64,000 nt of DNA, from assembly GCA_016708955.1 (NCBI GenBank), contig JADJES010000006.1:62001-126000 (forward strand). Reading direction: 5' to 3'. Source of the DNA: Nitrosomonas sp. Lineage in GTDB: Bacteria; Pseudomonadota; Gammaproteobacteria; Burkholderiales; Nitrosomonadaceae. Shown one piece after another: positions 35,093-44,250 of the stretch (position 1 is its first letter; each line of letters opens with the position of its first letter). The position numbers were made by a program, and so were the translations under genes. The notes beneath the pieces were generated by a model that saw only the letters and a program-made list of their open reading frames with translations, did not search any database and was not told where the DNA came from.

Positions 35093-37972
35093 TTAATTCA
35101 CGCGCACCGAGCTGCATAATCGTTCGATTGACATCGGACTCGACAAATCCGTTTCACTCATCAACTGCAGCAATGATTCATAAGGCACAGGACGGCTGAA
35201 ATAATATCCTTGCTGCAAATGACAGTGATGATTAAGCAATATCCTGACTTGCTGCTCAGATTCGACACCCTCCGCGATGATAGCTAGATCCAAATTCATA
35301 CCCAAACCAATAATTGCCTGAGTCATAGTCAGATGATTGAGGTTTTGATCCAATGCGCGGATAAAGGATTTGTCAATCTTTAAGATATCGATCGGTAATT
35401 CACGGAGTAATGTAAGTGAGGAATAACCAGTCCCAAAATCATCCAGCGCGATTTGAGCACCGAGTGCTTTTATTTGTATCAAAATATCAGATGCCCGCCC
35501 AATGTCGCTCACGACAGCGCTTTCGGTAATTTCAAGGATAAGTGAAGTGGCTGGTAGTTTTGTTTCGCTTAATACTTGCGAAAGTGTTTGCATAAAATTT
35601 CCATATAAAAGCTGACGAGGGTTAACGTTAACCGATACATTAACCGGCTTACCAGCTTGTAAAAGCTTCTCAGCGGCGATGCATGCTGATCGCAATACTT
35701 CTTCTCCCAGTTGTTCCATCAATCCAACACTTTCTGCTAATGGTAGAAAATCACCCGGTGACAGGTATCCGCGCGTGGGATGCGGCCAGCGCACCAGAGC
35801 TTCCATGCGCACGATGCGCCGTTGATGGACATCGACGATAGGTTGGTATAAAACCTGCAAATGACCTTCGTTCAAAGCGGTGCGCAATTCTTTCTCAAAT
35901 TCAAGCCGGTCGCGCGTCCAAGCGACAGAGGATTCTGCCGAATAAAATCCGAAACTATTACCGCCCTCATTTTTTACCCGATGCATTACTGTACTTGCGC
36001 GTTCTAATACAGCCTCAGAGTTTTCTCCATCTTCCGGGAAAAGACCGATTCCAATGCTAACAGTTACAAAAACCTCCTGATTGTGTAAGTGAAACTTCTG
36101 TCTGATCGACTCAAGGATTTCTTGCGCCATTTGCGGAGTGGTATCTTCTTTGTGCAAATGGTCAAATAGCAAAACAAATTCATCACCGCCCCAGCGTGCA
36201 ACAATATTATTCTGATGCGCTGTGTTAGTGAGTCGCTGTGAGACCATTTTCAACAACTCATCGCCTGCACGGTGACCTAATGCATCATTAATTTTTTTAA
36301 AATTATCCAAAGTGACAAAAAACGCGGTAATAGTTTTACCGTGTTGCTGTAATGTTGATATCAATTCTTCAAAGCGCGTCAGCAGCAATGCCCGGTTGGG
36401 AAGCTTGGTCAAAGTGTCGTAACTTGCCTGATAGGCAACTTGTTTAGTCAGTTCAACGGTATCAGTGATATCTGCAATTGCAATAACAAACCCCATTAAC
36501 ACTTCTTGCTCATCACGCAATGTATGCCGGGTAATGCGCACGGCGCGCTTTTCACCACCGGCAGTCTTCAAATAGCATTGGATTGTATTGACGTTGAATG
36601 CGGGCACAGGCAATTCTGAACTTTCTGATTCATTATAGGTGCCATCCCGGATCTTGCTGAGATCGAGTATTGCGGAGAGGAGGGTGCCTTGCACCTGGTT
36701 GAGAGCCACACCGAAAATCCTTTCCGCTCCTTTGTTCATATAAATAACATGATCGCGGGCATCGGTTGTAATGACGCCGTCTCCTACCGATTCCAGAGCT
36801 GCATTGGAACCCGCCTTGGCAACAAATAACGACTGCATGAATTCGTTGATGCGCCGCCAATTCAGTAACGGATAAATAGCTATCGTTCCAAGCAGGGCGG
36901 CGCTCGGGGGAAGCCAGATATGCGCCAAACGTAGGGCTACCCAGACAAAAAATAAACCGCAACCCAGCAAAATTAACAGAAAAGGTATCGTGATGTTGCG
37001 CTGCAGAATGCTTACAGCGAGTAGTGCAGTCAGTACCCAAATTATCGAAATCAAGCTGATTGAATGATCGGCCACAGGGTGAATGGCGCGATCATGCAAC
37101 AACATATTGAGGACATTGGCATGCCATTCAACACCGCTCATCGGCTGCCGGTTGAGCGGAGAAGCGGGTGTGGCGAAGCGCATTCCCATGCCGGTTGCTG
37201 TCATTCCGACAATAATAATTTTATCTTTCAAGCTGGCAAGCACCTGATCATCGAACAAAACCTGTGTATAGGACAATTGCTGAAAACTACCCGGTTGCCC
37301 GGCGTAGGGAATCAGTGCTTCGTGCGAGCGCACCCAACGGCCGCGGGTATTTACAGGCGTTTCGCTTAAAGCACCGGTCCAATCCGTCATGTATTTGTTT
37401 GACTGTGTTGCCAATGCGAATCCGAATGCAGGCCAGCGGGGTTCTTCGATACCGGCTTTTAGAAAAACCCGCCGGGCTATGCCATCACTATCCAGTTCAA
37501 TATCTACATGGCCGAGCTTTGCGCTTTCACGAAAGAAGGAGAGTGGTTCAACAAGATAGATGCGCTCAACATTACCATCCGCGACGGGCGCAACCGGTAA
37601 GATAACAGCGCCGTGTGCGGCAATGGCAGCAGCCAGCAACTCATCGGCAAATGGATCATTCTGCGGTTCTGAAAACAGAATATCAAACCCAATGACATTA
37701 CTGCCGGTCTTTTGCAGCCGGTTGATTAATTTTGCATGCAAACTTCTTGACCAAGGCCAGCGTCCCAATGTTTGCAGGCTTTCTTCATCAATTGCTACGA
37801 TAACGATGTTGTTGTCGGGCAAGTATTGCTGAATGGTGGAAATTTTGTCATAAAAAACAGCATCAATTCGCTCCAAAACTGAGAAGAATGACAGCAACCC
37901 GACCCCGGCCAGTAGCAGGATCGTACGTAAAATGAAAGTGGCGTGAGGGAAATACGTATGCCATCCGGTCAT
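35093..37972 (-). CDS. CHASE2-PAS-GGDEF-EAL c-di-GMP signalling protein
   Basis: 959 residues. N-terminal anchor, periplasmic CHASE2 domain (about 30-300; NIVIVAIDEESLQTLGRWPWSR, KIIIVGMTATGMG), three transmembrane helices (about 305-375), PAS (about 395-515; ALESVGDGVITTDARDHVIYMN), GGDEF with the intact motif RWGGDEF, and EAL with MEALVRW, DDFGTGYSSLTLL and EGVES. Both enzymatic motifs are present, so it could make or degrade c-di-GMP; which dominates is unknown. Its ATG overlaps the end of the LysM-FecR gene (4 bp). Confidence 0.95.
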   Translation of the reverse strand: MTGWHTYFPHATFILRTILLLAGVGLLSFFSVLERIDAVFYDKISTIQQYLPDNNIVIVAIDEESLQTLGRWPWSRSLHAKLINRLQKTGSNVIGFDILFSEPQNDPFADELLAAAIAAHGAVILPVAPVADGNVERIYLVEPLSFFRESAKLGHVDIELDSDGIARRVFLKAGIEEPRWPAFGFALATQSNKYMTDWTGALSETPVNTRGRWVRSHEALIPYAGQPGSFQQLSYTQVLFDDQVLASLKDKIIIVGMTATGMGMRFATPASPLNRQPMSGVEWHANVLNMLLHDRAIHPVADHSISLISIIWVLTALLAVSILQRNITIPFLLILLGCGLFFVWVALRLAHIWLPPSAALLGTIAIYPLLNWRRINEFMQSLFVAKAGSNAALESVGDGVITTDARDHVIYMNKGAERIFGVALNQVQGTLLSAILDLSKIRDGTYNESESSELPVPAFNVNTIQCYLKTAGGEKRAVRITRHTLRDEQEVLMGFVIAIADITDTVELTKQVAYQASYDTLTKLPNRALLLTRFEELISTLQQHGKTITAFFVTLDNFKKINDALGHRAGDELLKMVSQRLTNTAHQNNIVARWGGDEFVLLFDHLHKEDTTPQMAQEILESIRQKFHLHNQEVFVTVSIGIGLFPEDGENSEAVLERASTVMHRVKNEGGNSFGFYSAESSVAWTRDRLEFEKELRTALNEGHLQVLYQPIVDVHQRRIVRMEALVRWPHPTRGYLSPGDFLPLAESVGLMEQLGEEVLRSACIAAEKLLQAGKPVNVSVNVNPRQLLYGNFMQTLSQVLSETKLPATSLILEITESAVVSDIGRASDILIQIKALGAQIALDDFGTGYSSLTLLRELPIDILKIDKSFIRALDQNLNHLTMTQAIIGLGMNLDLAIIAEGVESEQQVRILLNHHCHLQQGYYFSRPVPYESLLQLMSETDLSSPMSIERLCSSVRVN

Positions 37973-39630
37973 AGAAGAAGGTCAATTAATGGCATAAAGG
38001 GTAATAAATTCCAGTAAGGATTAGCATAAGGGATATCAACTGCTTGCGGCGGCCCCCATGGTCCTTCGAAACCATCCGATTCGATTGTTTTGGTGCGCAA
38101 GAAATATTTTCCACCATCGGGGCGATTAACGGTAAGTTGCGTTGCGGCCGTATTCTCGTCGTGTAAAATTTGTTTGAATTCCTTGTCATGCGCCAGTTGG
38201 AAATGAAAGCGCTGCCCTTCACCGCCAGCTCGCCACGCAAAGGTCATTTGCGATTTATCGAATTTTGTTTCTTCCATCGCTGGTCCCGGGAATGGCATGC
38301 GGAAAGTCATGGCATCTGAAAACGGTCCGGCCCCCTCGATTGCGGAAACCGATGCAATGCGCCAGAAATAATGTCCTGGCGATAAGGGATCGATCAAACG
38401 GAACTTATTATCCGTTACTTTGGTGTCATGCACGATCGTCGTTGAAAATTCAGGATTCTGGCTGACCATGACAATATAATGCGCCGCTTCCGATTGAGCC
38501 GCCCATTGGAATTCCCGTGCAATCGGATCAACCACGCCGCCGGGTAAGGGCATAATGACAAAAGGCGGTTCAGGCCGCGCGTTCAACGTAAATGGCATAA
38601 TGGCATCACGCCCCTCAATACCCGTAGCATCAATGCCACGAACCCGCAGCCAATAATCGCCATCCGGAATATCACCGTCGCGGAAAGGCAATTTGGCTGT
38701 AGTAAATTCAGACCACATCGCGTCAAAATTCTGATCTTTGGCGATTTGTGCGCGGTAAGCGCTGGCGCCTGCTAAAGCGGGCAATGTGATTATTAACGGT
38801 AAGCGTTCATAAATATCGGATGTTTGTGTCAAATCGGGCGGTGGTAATAATTTTACCGGTGGAGAAGGCGGTGCGCTGAGTGCGGTCACTGTTCCAAATC
38901 CAGCGGAAACGTTAATCGCTTTCTGGCCGCCACTGACTTGTACCAGGCCAGTTAGCACTTCACTGCTGGTATCCGTGCCGTTGGTTAAAGTACCCACGCG
39001 GAAATCAGTGCCGCGAACCGAACTGACCGCCGAAGGGGTTTTTATTCTAAAACGGGTGCCAATTTCTGATTTAGGCGGCACAGAATTTTCAGTTCGGCCT
39101 TGTTGCAGCTCAATCAAGGTATCCACTAATCCATAATCGCCAAATACTTTCATCTCGTTGATACGAACATGGCTGTTATCCTGGAGGCGCATGCGTGATT
39201 TGTCCGGAAACTCAACAGTAACGAACGCGTCATTTTCGCTTTTAATTTCATCTCCGGCATAAAGCGGCATGCCTAACTCTACCGGCACATTTTCCGCCGT
39301 ACTCACACGCGTTAATATTGCAGTGCCATGGATATTCACCACGCGCGCGTAAACACCTTCGGTATGTTGTTTTGACCACGCGACAGGAATTCTGATTTTT
39401 GTGCCGGGCGGAATGGTATAAGCATTTGGAACCCGGTTGAGCTGTTGCAGTCTGTTTACATATTGCATGCTGGTGAGATGCCGCTCACTAACGTTCCAGA
39501 GATTGTCGCCAGGACGTACCGTATAAATCCATTCCTCGGCCGTGGCTTGAGCGGATAAAGTCAGTAAACTGGCGAGAAACAATATCCAACAAGTGAATTT
39601 AAATTTCTTATTGATTAATTGCGGCTTCAT
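37969..39630 (-). CDS. LysM-FecR domain exported protein
   Basis: 553 residues. Signal peptide (FLASLLTLSAQATA-EE), LysM peptidoglycan-binding motif (YTVRPGDNLWNVSERHLTS, about 37-85), FecR domain (about 105-240; GDEIKSENDAFVTVEFPDKSRMRL, SSVRGTDFRVGT) and then fibronectin-III-like repeats (DGDYWLRVRGIDATGIEG; PGHYFWRIASV; GKYFLRTKTI). It overlaps the CHASE2 gene by four bases. FecR-CHASE2 pairs are a known association; here FecR probably acts as envelope sensor or partner rather than in iron uptake. Confidence 0.9.
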   Translation of the reverse strand: MKPQLINKKFKFTCWILFLASLLTLSAQATAEEWIYTVRPGDNLWNVSERHLTSMQYVNRLQQLNRVPNAYTIPPGTKIRIPVAWSKQHTEGVYARVVNIHGTAILTRVSTAENVPVELGMPLYAGDEIKSENDAFVTVEFPDKSRMRLQDNSHVRINEMKVFGDYGLVDTLIELQQGRTENSVPPKSEIGTRFRIKTPSAVSSVRGTDFRVGTLTNGTDTSSEVLTGLVQVSGGQKAINVSAGFGTVTALSAPPSPPVKLLPPPDLTQTSDIYERLPLIITLPALAGASAYRAQIAKDQNFDAMWSEFTTAKLPFRDGDIPDGDYWLRVRGIDATGIEGRDAIMPFTLNARPEPPFVIMPLPGGVVDPIAREFQWAAQSEAAHYIVMVSQNPEFSTTIVHDTKVTDNKFRLIDPLSPGHYFWRIASVSAIEGAGPFSDAMTFRMPFPGPAMEETKFDKSQMTFAWRAGGEGQRFHFQLAHDKEFKQILHDENTAATQLTVNRPDGGKYFLRTKTIESDGFEGPWGPPQAVDIPYANPYWNLLPFMPLIDLLL

Positions 39631-39705
39631 TTTATCCTCCAGTTATCAGCGAATTGACTTGAATTTATCCGGATAGAGAAAACCTGTCGACTTTAATCCT
39701 CTACC

Positions 39706-40188
39706 TCACGATGCAATAATTTCAACCGGAGCGCCAACACTGATCCGGTCAAATAATTCCAATAAATCACTGTTACGCATCCGGATGCATCCGATTGAAC
39801 CGGGTTTGCCCATTTCCACGCTATCCGGTGTGCCATGGATGTAAATATAACGTCGCATGGTGTCGACCGTACCCAGGCGATTAAAACCCGACTCACAGCC
39901 GGAGAGCCATAAAATGCGGGTCAGAATCCAATCTCTTTTGGGGAATTGCGCGGCAAACTCCGGCGAATAGATTTCGCCAGTAGGCCGCCGCTTGATAAAA
40001 ACCGTATTGATCGGCTGGCCGGCACCGATCTTGGCGCGAATGATATGTTTTCCTAATGGCGTGCAGAAACTGCCATTTTCCTGGCCAGTGCCATTTTTTG
40101 CAGAGGAAATCCGATATTGCCGGATGAGCTGTCCGCGTTCATCCAGCAGATCAAGTTGTTGGGTTGCAATAGTGATATTAATTTTCAT
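39706..40188 (-). CDS. L,D-transpeptidase (YkuD domain)
   Basis: 160 residues, essentially only the YkuD catalytic domain: IYIHGTPDSVEMGKPGSIGCIRM contains the HGTxxxxxxG and S-x-G-C-I-R motif with nucleophile Cys. No signal peptide is visible from the ATG at 40188, which is odd for a peptidoglycan-linking enzyme; short YkuD proteins like this are common in beta- and gammaproteobacteria. It overlaps tadA by 11 bp. Confidence 0.88.
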   Translation of the reverse strand: MKINITIATQQLDLLDERGQLIRQYRISSAKNGTGQENGSFCTPLGKHIIRAKIGAGQPINTVFIKRRPTGEIYSPEFAAQFPKRDWILTRILWLSGCESGFNRLGTVDTMRRYIYIHGTPDSVEMGKPGSIGCIRMRNSDLLELFDRISVGAPVEIIAS

Positions 40189-40669
40189 GATTGCTCCGCC
40201 CGGCTGTTTTGCGTCTTTGTGCGAAAAACTGTTTCAATAATGCACTGGCTTCGGGTGCCAGGATGCCTGCCGCAACTTGCAGATGATGATTCAGCCGCGT
40301 CTCTGCTGGTAGATCAATCACACTGCCGCACGCGCCGGTTTTTGGATCCGTTGCCGCGTACACCAGGCGTTGGATGCGGGCATGAAAAATCGCACCGATA
40401 CACATCACACAGGGCTCCAATGTGACATAAAGCGTGCAGTCCTGCAAACGATAATTGACCAGATTGCTGCCCGCATCGCGCATCGCCATGATTTCAGCGT
40501 GTGCGGTAGGATCGTCGGAAGTAATGGGACGATTATGGCCACGCCCCACGATTATTCCATTCTGCACCACCACGGCGCCGACCGGCACCTCGCCAATAGC
40601 TTGCGCCTGTTGAGCGAGTTCCAGCGCAACTAGCATGAATTGGCTATCGTTATCGGTTTTCAACGTCAT
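40178..40669 (-). CDS. tadA: TadA, tRNA adenosine-34 deaminase
   Basis: Deaminates A34 of tRNA-Arg(ACG) to inosine; that tRNA is encoded at 23.8 kb. 163 residues with the zinc-deaminase motifs HAEIMAM (His and catalytic Glu) and TLEPCVMCIGAI (two Cys), and ARIQRLVYAATDPKTGACGS. First gene of the tadA-YkuD pair. Confidence 0.95.
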   Translation of the reverse strand: MTLKTDNDSQFMLVALELAQQAQAIGEVPVGAVVVQNGIIVGRGHNRPITSDDPTAHAEIMAMRDAGSNLVNYRLQDCTLYVTLEPCVMCIGAIFHARIQRLVYAATDPKTGACGSVIDLPAETRLNHHLQVAAGILAPEASALLKQFFAQRRKTAGRSNHEN

Positions 40670-40826
40670 TTTGGTTTCAAATACTGTTTGGCAATTCAGC
40701 GCGATGCTTTCTCGCCACGGTTTTTATGCTACATTGCTACCCATTGTAAATCCCGAATCTTCATGGCGAGCTGTTTCCCGGTTTATTCTGCGTTAACACG
40801 TTTGATTCCTAAAACTTTTATTACAC

Positions 40827-41726
40827 ATGATCGCTCAAGCTCAATCGCAACTTCATACTATCCGTGATCTTTTACGTTTTGCGGTCAGCCAGTTTAATAA
40901 AGCCGGCCTGCATTTTGGCCATGGCTCCGCCAATGCGTATGACGAAGCGGTTTATCTTATTCTGAAAACCCTCTATTTGCCACTGGATCAACTGGAACCC
41001 TTCCTGGATGCTCGCGTGACGGATACTGAGTGCAGTCAAGTGTTGGAAATGATCGATCGCCGTGTCACAGATAGAATTCCCGTCGCCTATCTGACACATG
41101 AGGCCTGGTTGGGGGATTTTAATTTTTATGTCGACGAACGTGTAATTATACCGCGATCTTTCATTGCCGAATTGCTGCAAACGCAACTTTCGCCTTGGGT
41201 CACCGAACCCGATACTATTATTTCCGCACTGGATTTGTGTACCGGATCAGGTTGTCTCGCGATTCTGATGGCGCATGCTTTTGAGAATGCGCAAATCGAT
41301 GCTGCCGATATTTCCACTCAGGCGCTGGCAGTGGCACATAAGAATGTGCAGAATTACGGATTGGAACAAAAAATCGATCTGATCGAGTCTGATCTGTTTT
41401 CAGCTTTACACGGAAAGCATTACGATCTGATCATTAGTAATCCACCGTATGTGAATGCCGAATCTATGACGGAATTACCCCGGGAGTACCGGCATGAGCC
41501 AGAAAATGCACTGGCAAGCGGACTGGATGGATTGGATGCAACGCGCCAAATTTTGCAACACGCTGCCCGGTACTTAACCGATGACGGAATATTAGTGGTC
41601 GAAATCGGCCATAATCGTGCGAAACTGGAACAGGCCTATCCGAAAGTGCCGTTTACTTGGCTTGAAACCAGTGCCGGAGACGAATTTGTGTTTCTGTTGC
41701 AGCGCGAGCAATTGCCGAATAGCTAA
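40827..41726 (+). CDS. prmB: PrmB, ribosomal protein L3 glutamine methyltransferase
   Basis: N5-methylates the Gln of ribosomal protein L3 in the HemK/PrmB family. 299 residues; helical N-terminal domain, SAM motif LDLCTGSGCLAILMA, catalytic NPPYVNAESM, and PREYRHEPENALASGLDGLD. The N-terminus (HTIRDLLRFAVSQFNKAGLHFGHG) is PrmB-type rather than PrmC-type. Divergent from tadA. Confidence 0.95.
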   Translation: MIAQAQSQLHTIRDLLRFAVSQFNKAGLHFGHGSANAYDEAVYLILKTLYLPLDQLEPFLDARVTDTECSQVLEMIDRRVTDRIPVAYLTHEAWLGDFNFYVDERVIIPRSFIAELLQTQLSPWVTEPDTIISALDLCTGSGCLAILMAHAFENAQIDAADISTQALAVAHKNVQNYGLEQKIDLIESDLFSALHGKHYDLIISNPPYVNAESMTELPREYRHEPENALASGLDGLDATRQILQHAARYLTDDGILVVEIGHNRAKLEQAYPKVPFTWLETSAGDEFVFLLQREQLPNS

Positions 41727-42029
41727 CCGAATCTTCAATTTAGCGATGATAGATATTATTTTGAACCCGTATATTGCGGCATTTTGGGAATCTAATTCCG
41801 ATTAAACCTGAAAGAATGACGTACACACCACGGACGTAGGATGTGCTGAACAAAGTGAAGCGCATCGCCCCCGAAAAATGCGCCTCCTTATTGCGCCGGC
41901 TATTGCTATCAGAAAACGAGCATAATGCTGACTGAACTGGTTTCAGCAAATTACCGGCAAACTGATTGACTTGGTTCGCTCATTACAGAGAGTACTGCGT
42001 ATTAAATTGTTAACTTAAGGATTTTCTTT
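41727..42029. other. Intergenic region with a REP-like hairpin
   Basis: About 300 bp. GTAG followed by the palindrome GATGTGCT...AGCGCATC at 41836-41866 has the form of a REP sequence. No gene seen. An AAGGA ribosome site precedes the aldehyde dehydrogenase. Confidence 0.45.
41836..41866 (+). repeat. REP-like palindrome with GTAG head
   Basis: GTAGGATGTGCTGAACAAAG followed by TGAAGCGCATC: tetranucleotide GTAG then an imperfect hairpin (GATGTGCT / AGCGCATC). It matches the structural definition of REP elements mobilised by RAYT transposases; no RAYT gene is in the window. Confidence 0.45.
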
Positions 42030-43394
42030 ATGCCGATGCTATCGATCAACCCGGCCACAGGCCAAACCATACAATCTTTTCCAACTTGGCAAAGCGGCGA
42101 AATCGATGCGACATTAAGTCAAGTTGCATCCGCTCAGACTGATTGGGCGGCGCTCAGTTTTGCGCAGCGATCAAACTGTATGCGGAATCTTGCGAAGATA
42201 TTCCGGCAACGCAGCGAGGAGTATGCCAACCTGATCACGGAGGAGATGGGCAAATTACTCAAAGAGGCCAAAGCGGAGATAGAAAAATGTGCGATGGGTT
42301 GTCAGTACTATGCCGATCATGCGCAATCGTATTTAAATGATGAAGTGATCACTTCCGACGCCAGCCGCAGCATGGTTATTTATCAGCCTTTGGGCACCGT
42401 ATTGTGCATCATGCCGTGGAATTTTCCTTTCTGGCAATTAATCCGCGCGGCAGCACCGGCGATGATGGCAGGCAATGCGGTGGTGTTAAAGCATGCATCG
42501 AATGTTCCCCGCTGCGCCCTAGCGCTGGAAGACGCATTCCGGCAAGCCGGATTTCCTGCTTATACATTCCGCACGCTGATGATCAGCGCCGAGCAAGCGG
42601 AAGCAGTAGTCGCCGATAAACGTATTGCGGCGGTCACCTTGACTGGTAGCAGTGCGGCGGGACGGAAAGTCGCGGCCGCCGCCGGTCAACACCTTAAAAA
42701 ATGCGTACTCGAACTCGGCGGGTCGGATCCCTTTATCGTACTCGACGATGCCGACATTGCATTCACCGCACAGCAAGCGCTCGTGGCGCGTTTCCAGAAT
42801 ATGGGGCAGAGCTGTATTGCCGCCAAACGTTTCATTCTTGTGGATGCTATCGCCGATTCCTTTGTCGAGCAATTTAAGACGCTGGTCAGTCAATTACAAA
42901 GCGGCGACCCGAAAAACGATGCCACCAGCATTGCGCCGATGGCGCGCGCCGATTTGCGCACTGCGCTGCACGACCAGGTGGAAAGGAGTCTGGCAGCGGG
43001 CGCAAAGCTCGTGACCGGCGGTACTTTTATCGGCACACAAGGCGCGTATTACGCACCGGCAATTTTGGATCATGTGCAACCGGGTATGCCGGCGTTTGAT
43101 GAGGAATTATTCGGTCCGGTGGCTGCGATAGTGCGGGTAAAAAATGCCGAAGATGCGATTAAGTTGGCCAATCAGACGGATTTCGGTTTGGGCGGCAGTG
43201 TGTGGACATCGAACGCGGCGCGAGGCGAAGCGCTGGCGCGGAAAATTCATGCGGGTTGCGTCTTTGTCAATGGTATCGTCAAAAGCGATCCGCGCTTACC
43301 GTTCGGCGGCATTAAAGACTCAGGGTATGGAAGAGAATTATCTTATCACGGCATTCGTGAGTTCATGAATATCAAAACGGTGTGGATCAAGTAG
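42030..43394 (+). CDS. sad: NAD(P)-dependent succinate-semialdehyde dehydrogenase (Sad/YneI type)
   Basis: Oxidises succinate semialdehyde (or a similar aldehyde) to the acid. 454 residues, full length. Landmarks: MPWNFPFWQLIRAAAPAMMAGN, VTLTGSSAAGRKVAAAAG (cofactor binding), catalytic Glu in LELGGSDPFIV, catalytic Cys in NMGQSCIAAKRF, and LPFGGIKDSGYGRELS. It resembles E. coli Sad (YneI) more than GabD. No GABA transaminase is adjacent, so the physiological aldehyde is open. Confidence 0.9.
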   Translation: MPMLSINPATGQTIQSFPTWQSGEIDATLSQVASAQTDWAALSFAQRSNCMRNLAKIFRQRSEEYANLITEEMGKLLKEAKAEIEKCAMGCQYYADHAQSYLNDEVITSDASRSMVIYQPLGTVLCIMPWNFPFWQLIRAAAPAMMAGNAVVLKHASNVPRCALALEDAFRQAGFPAYTFRTLMISAEQAEAVVADKRIAAVTLTGSSAAGRKVAAAAGQHLKKCVLELGGSDPFIVLDDADIAFTAQQALVARFQNMGQSCIAAKRFILVDAIADSFVEQFKTLVSQLQSGDPKNDATSIAPMARADLRTALHDQVERSLAAGAKLVTGGTFIGTQGAYYAPAILDHVQPGMPAFDEELFGPVAAIVRVKNAEDAIKLANQTDFGLGGSVWTSNAARGEALARKIHAGCVFVNGIVKSDPRLPFGGIKDSGYGRELSYHGIREFMNIKTVWIK

Positions 43395-44044
43395 CTGCGG
43401 GTAAATCATATGATACTGTAGTGCCATTGACCTTAACATAACCGCGCGACATTAAACCCTTATATACAGCTTCAATATCAGCAGCTAAAGTGTTTTTCCC
43501 GAATTTGGCATGAATGGTGCTCATCAATGTTTTTGGAGTGAGAGGTTTCGATGCGTTGCGTTTAATGAGATCTTCCACAGTAATTTCAATTAATTCATCG
43601 ATGGATGTTCTGGTGGAAGAACTTTTCTTGATTAATTACAATTGCCTTGCCTTTTGTTGCCGGTGGAGTAAGACAAGGCATTTCTTCTATTGATATTGAT
43701 CGTACGGCAAAAATCTTATTCGCCTTCATATGCTTGATCAGAGGATCAAAGCCGGTATCCTTAGAAACAATGTGAAAAAAACCTGAAGGATCGTTTGCAG
43801 CCAGAATCCCAAGATAGTAAGCAATATGGAAATCAAGCGCATTGACTCCCTGCCTTTCAAGTATGACATAATCTGCTCGTTCTCCCAGTTCATGCATCGC
43901 CAGAACAAGTTCAACCGGAAGTTTCGTATTGCTTGGACCTAAGAAGATACGCACTCGAAATTGCTCACCTTTCAGCAAAGCAAGTGACTTCGTTTGTACA
44001 TTCTCGTAATCGATCAAAATATAATTTGTTTTCAAGGTAATCAC
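43387..44044 (-). pseudogene. PIN/NYN-like domain protein, frameshifted
   Basis: The first piece (ATG at 44044, 149 codons) is a PIN-like nuclease domain: NYILIDYENVQTKSLALL, ALDFHIAYYLGILAAND and FHIVSKDTGFDPLIKHMKA supply the acidic residues of the active site. After GKAIVINQE the frame shifts in an A run near 43620. The second frame gives SSSTRTSIDELIEITVEDLI and a C-terminal winged-helix-like domain ending MSRGYVKVNGTTVSYDL at 43387. Joined, about 218 residues. Probably an RNase; a one-base sequencing error could explain the break. Confidence 0.7.
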
Positions 44045-44250
44045 TCAGTAAAAATCACTAAATAAAACTATGCGGCAAGTGAGCCTACTTAGCGGCATCT
44101 CTGGTTTTATACTTTACTTTTGCAGAATGCTTTTAAGCAACACTGAGAAATCATAAGCCATGCACCTGTGTTTCTGTAATTCTGACATCATGGTATCCTG
44201 GCAGGCCGATACTAACTTTATATGCGCGGGGACGGTTCGCGCGACATCTG
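44045..44250. other. Intergenic region before the FGE-like gene
   Basis: No clear promoter or gene. In-frame coding continues upstream of 44251 (RGRFARHLLAA) without an ATG, so the true start of the next gene may lie here behind another frameshift. Confidence 0.35.
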
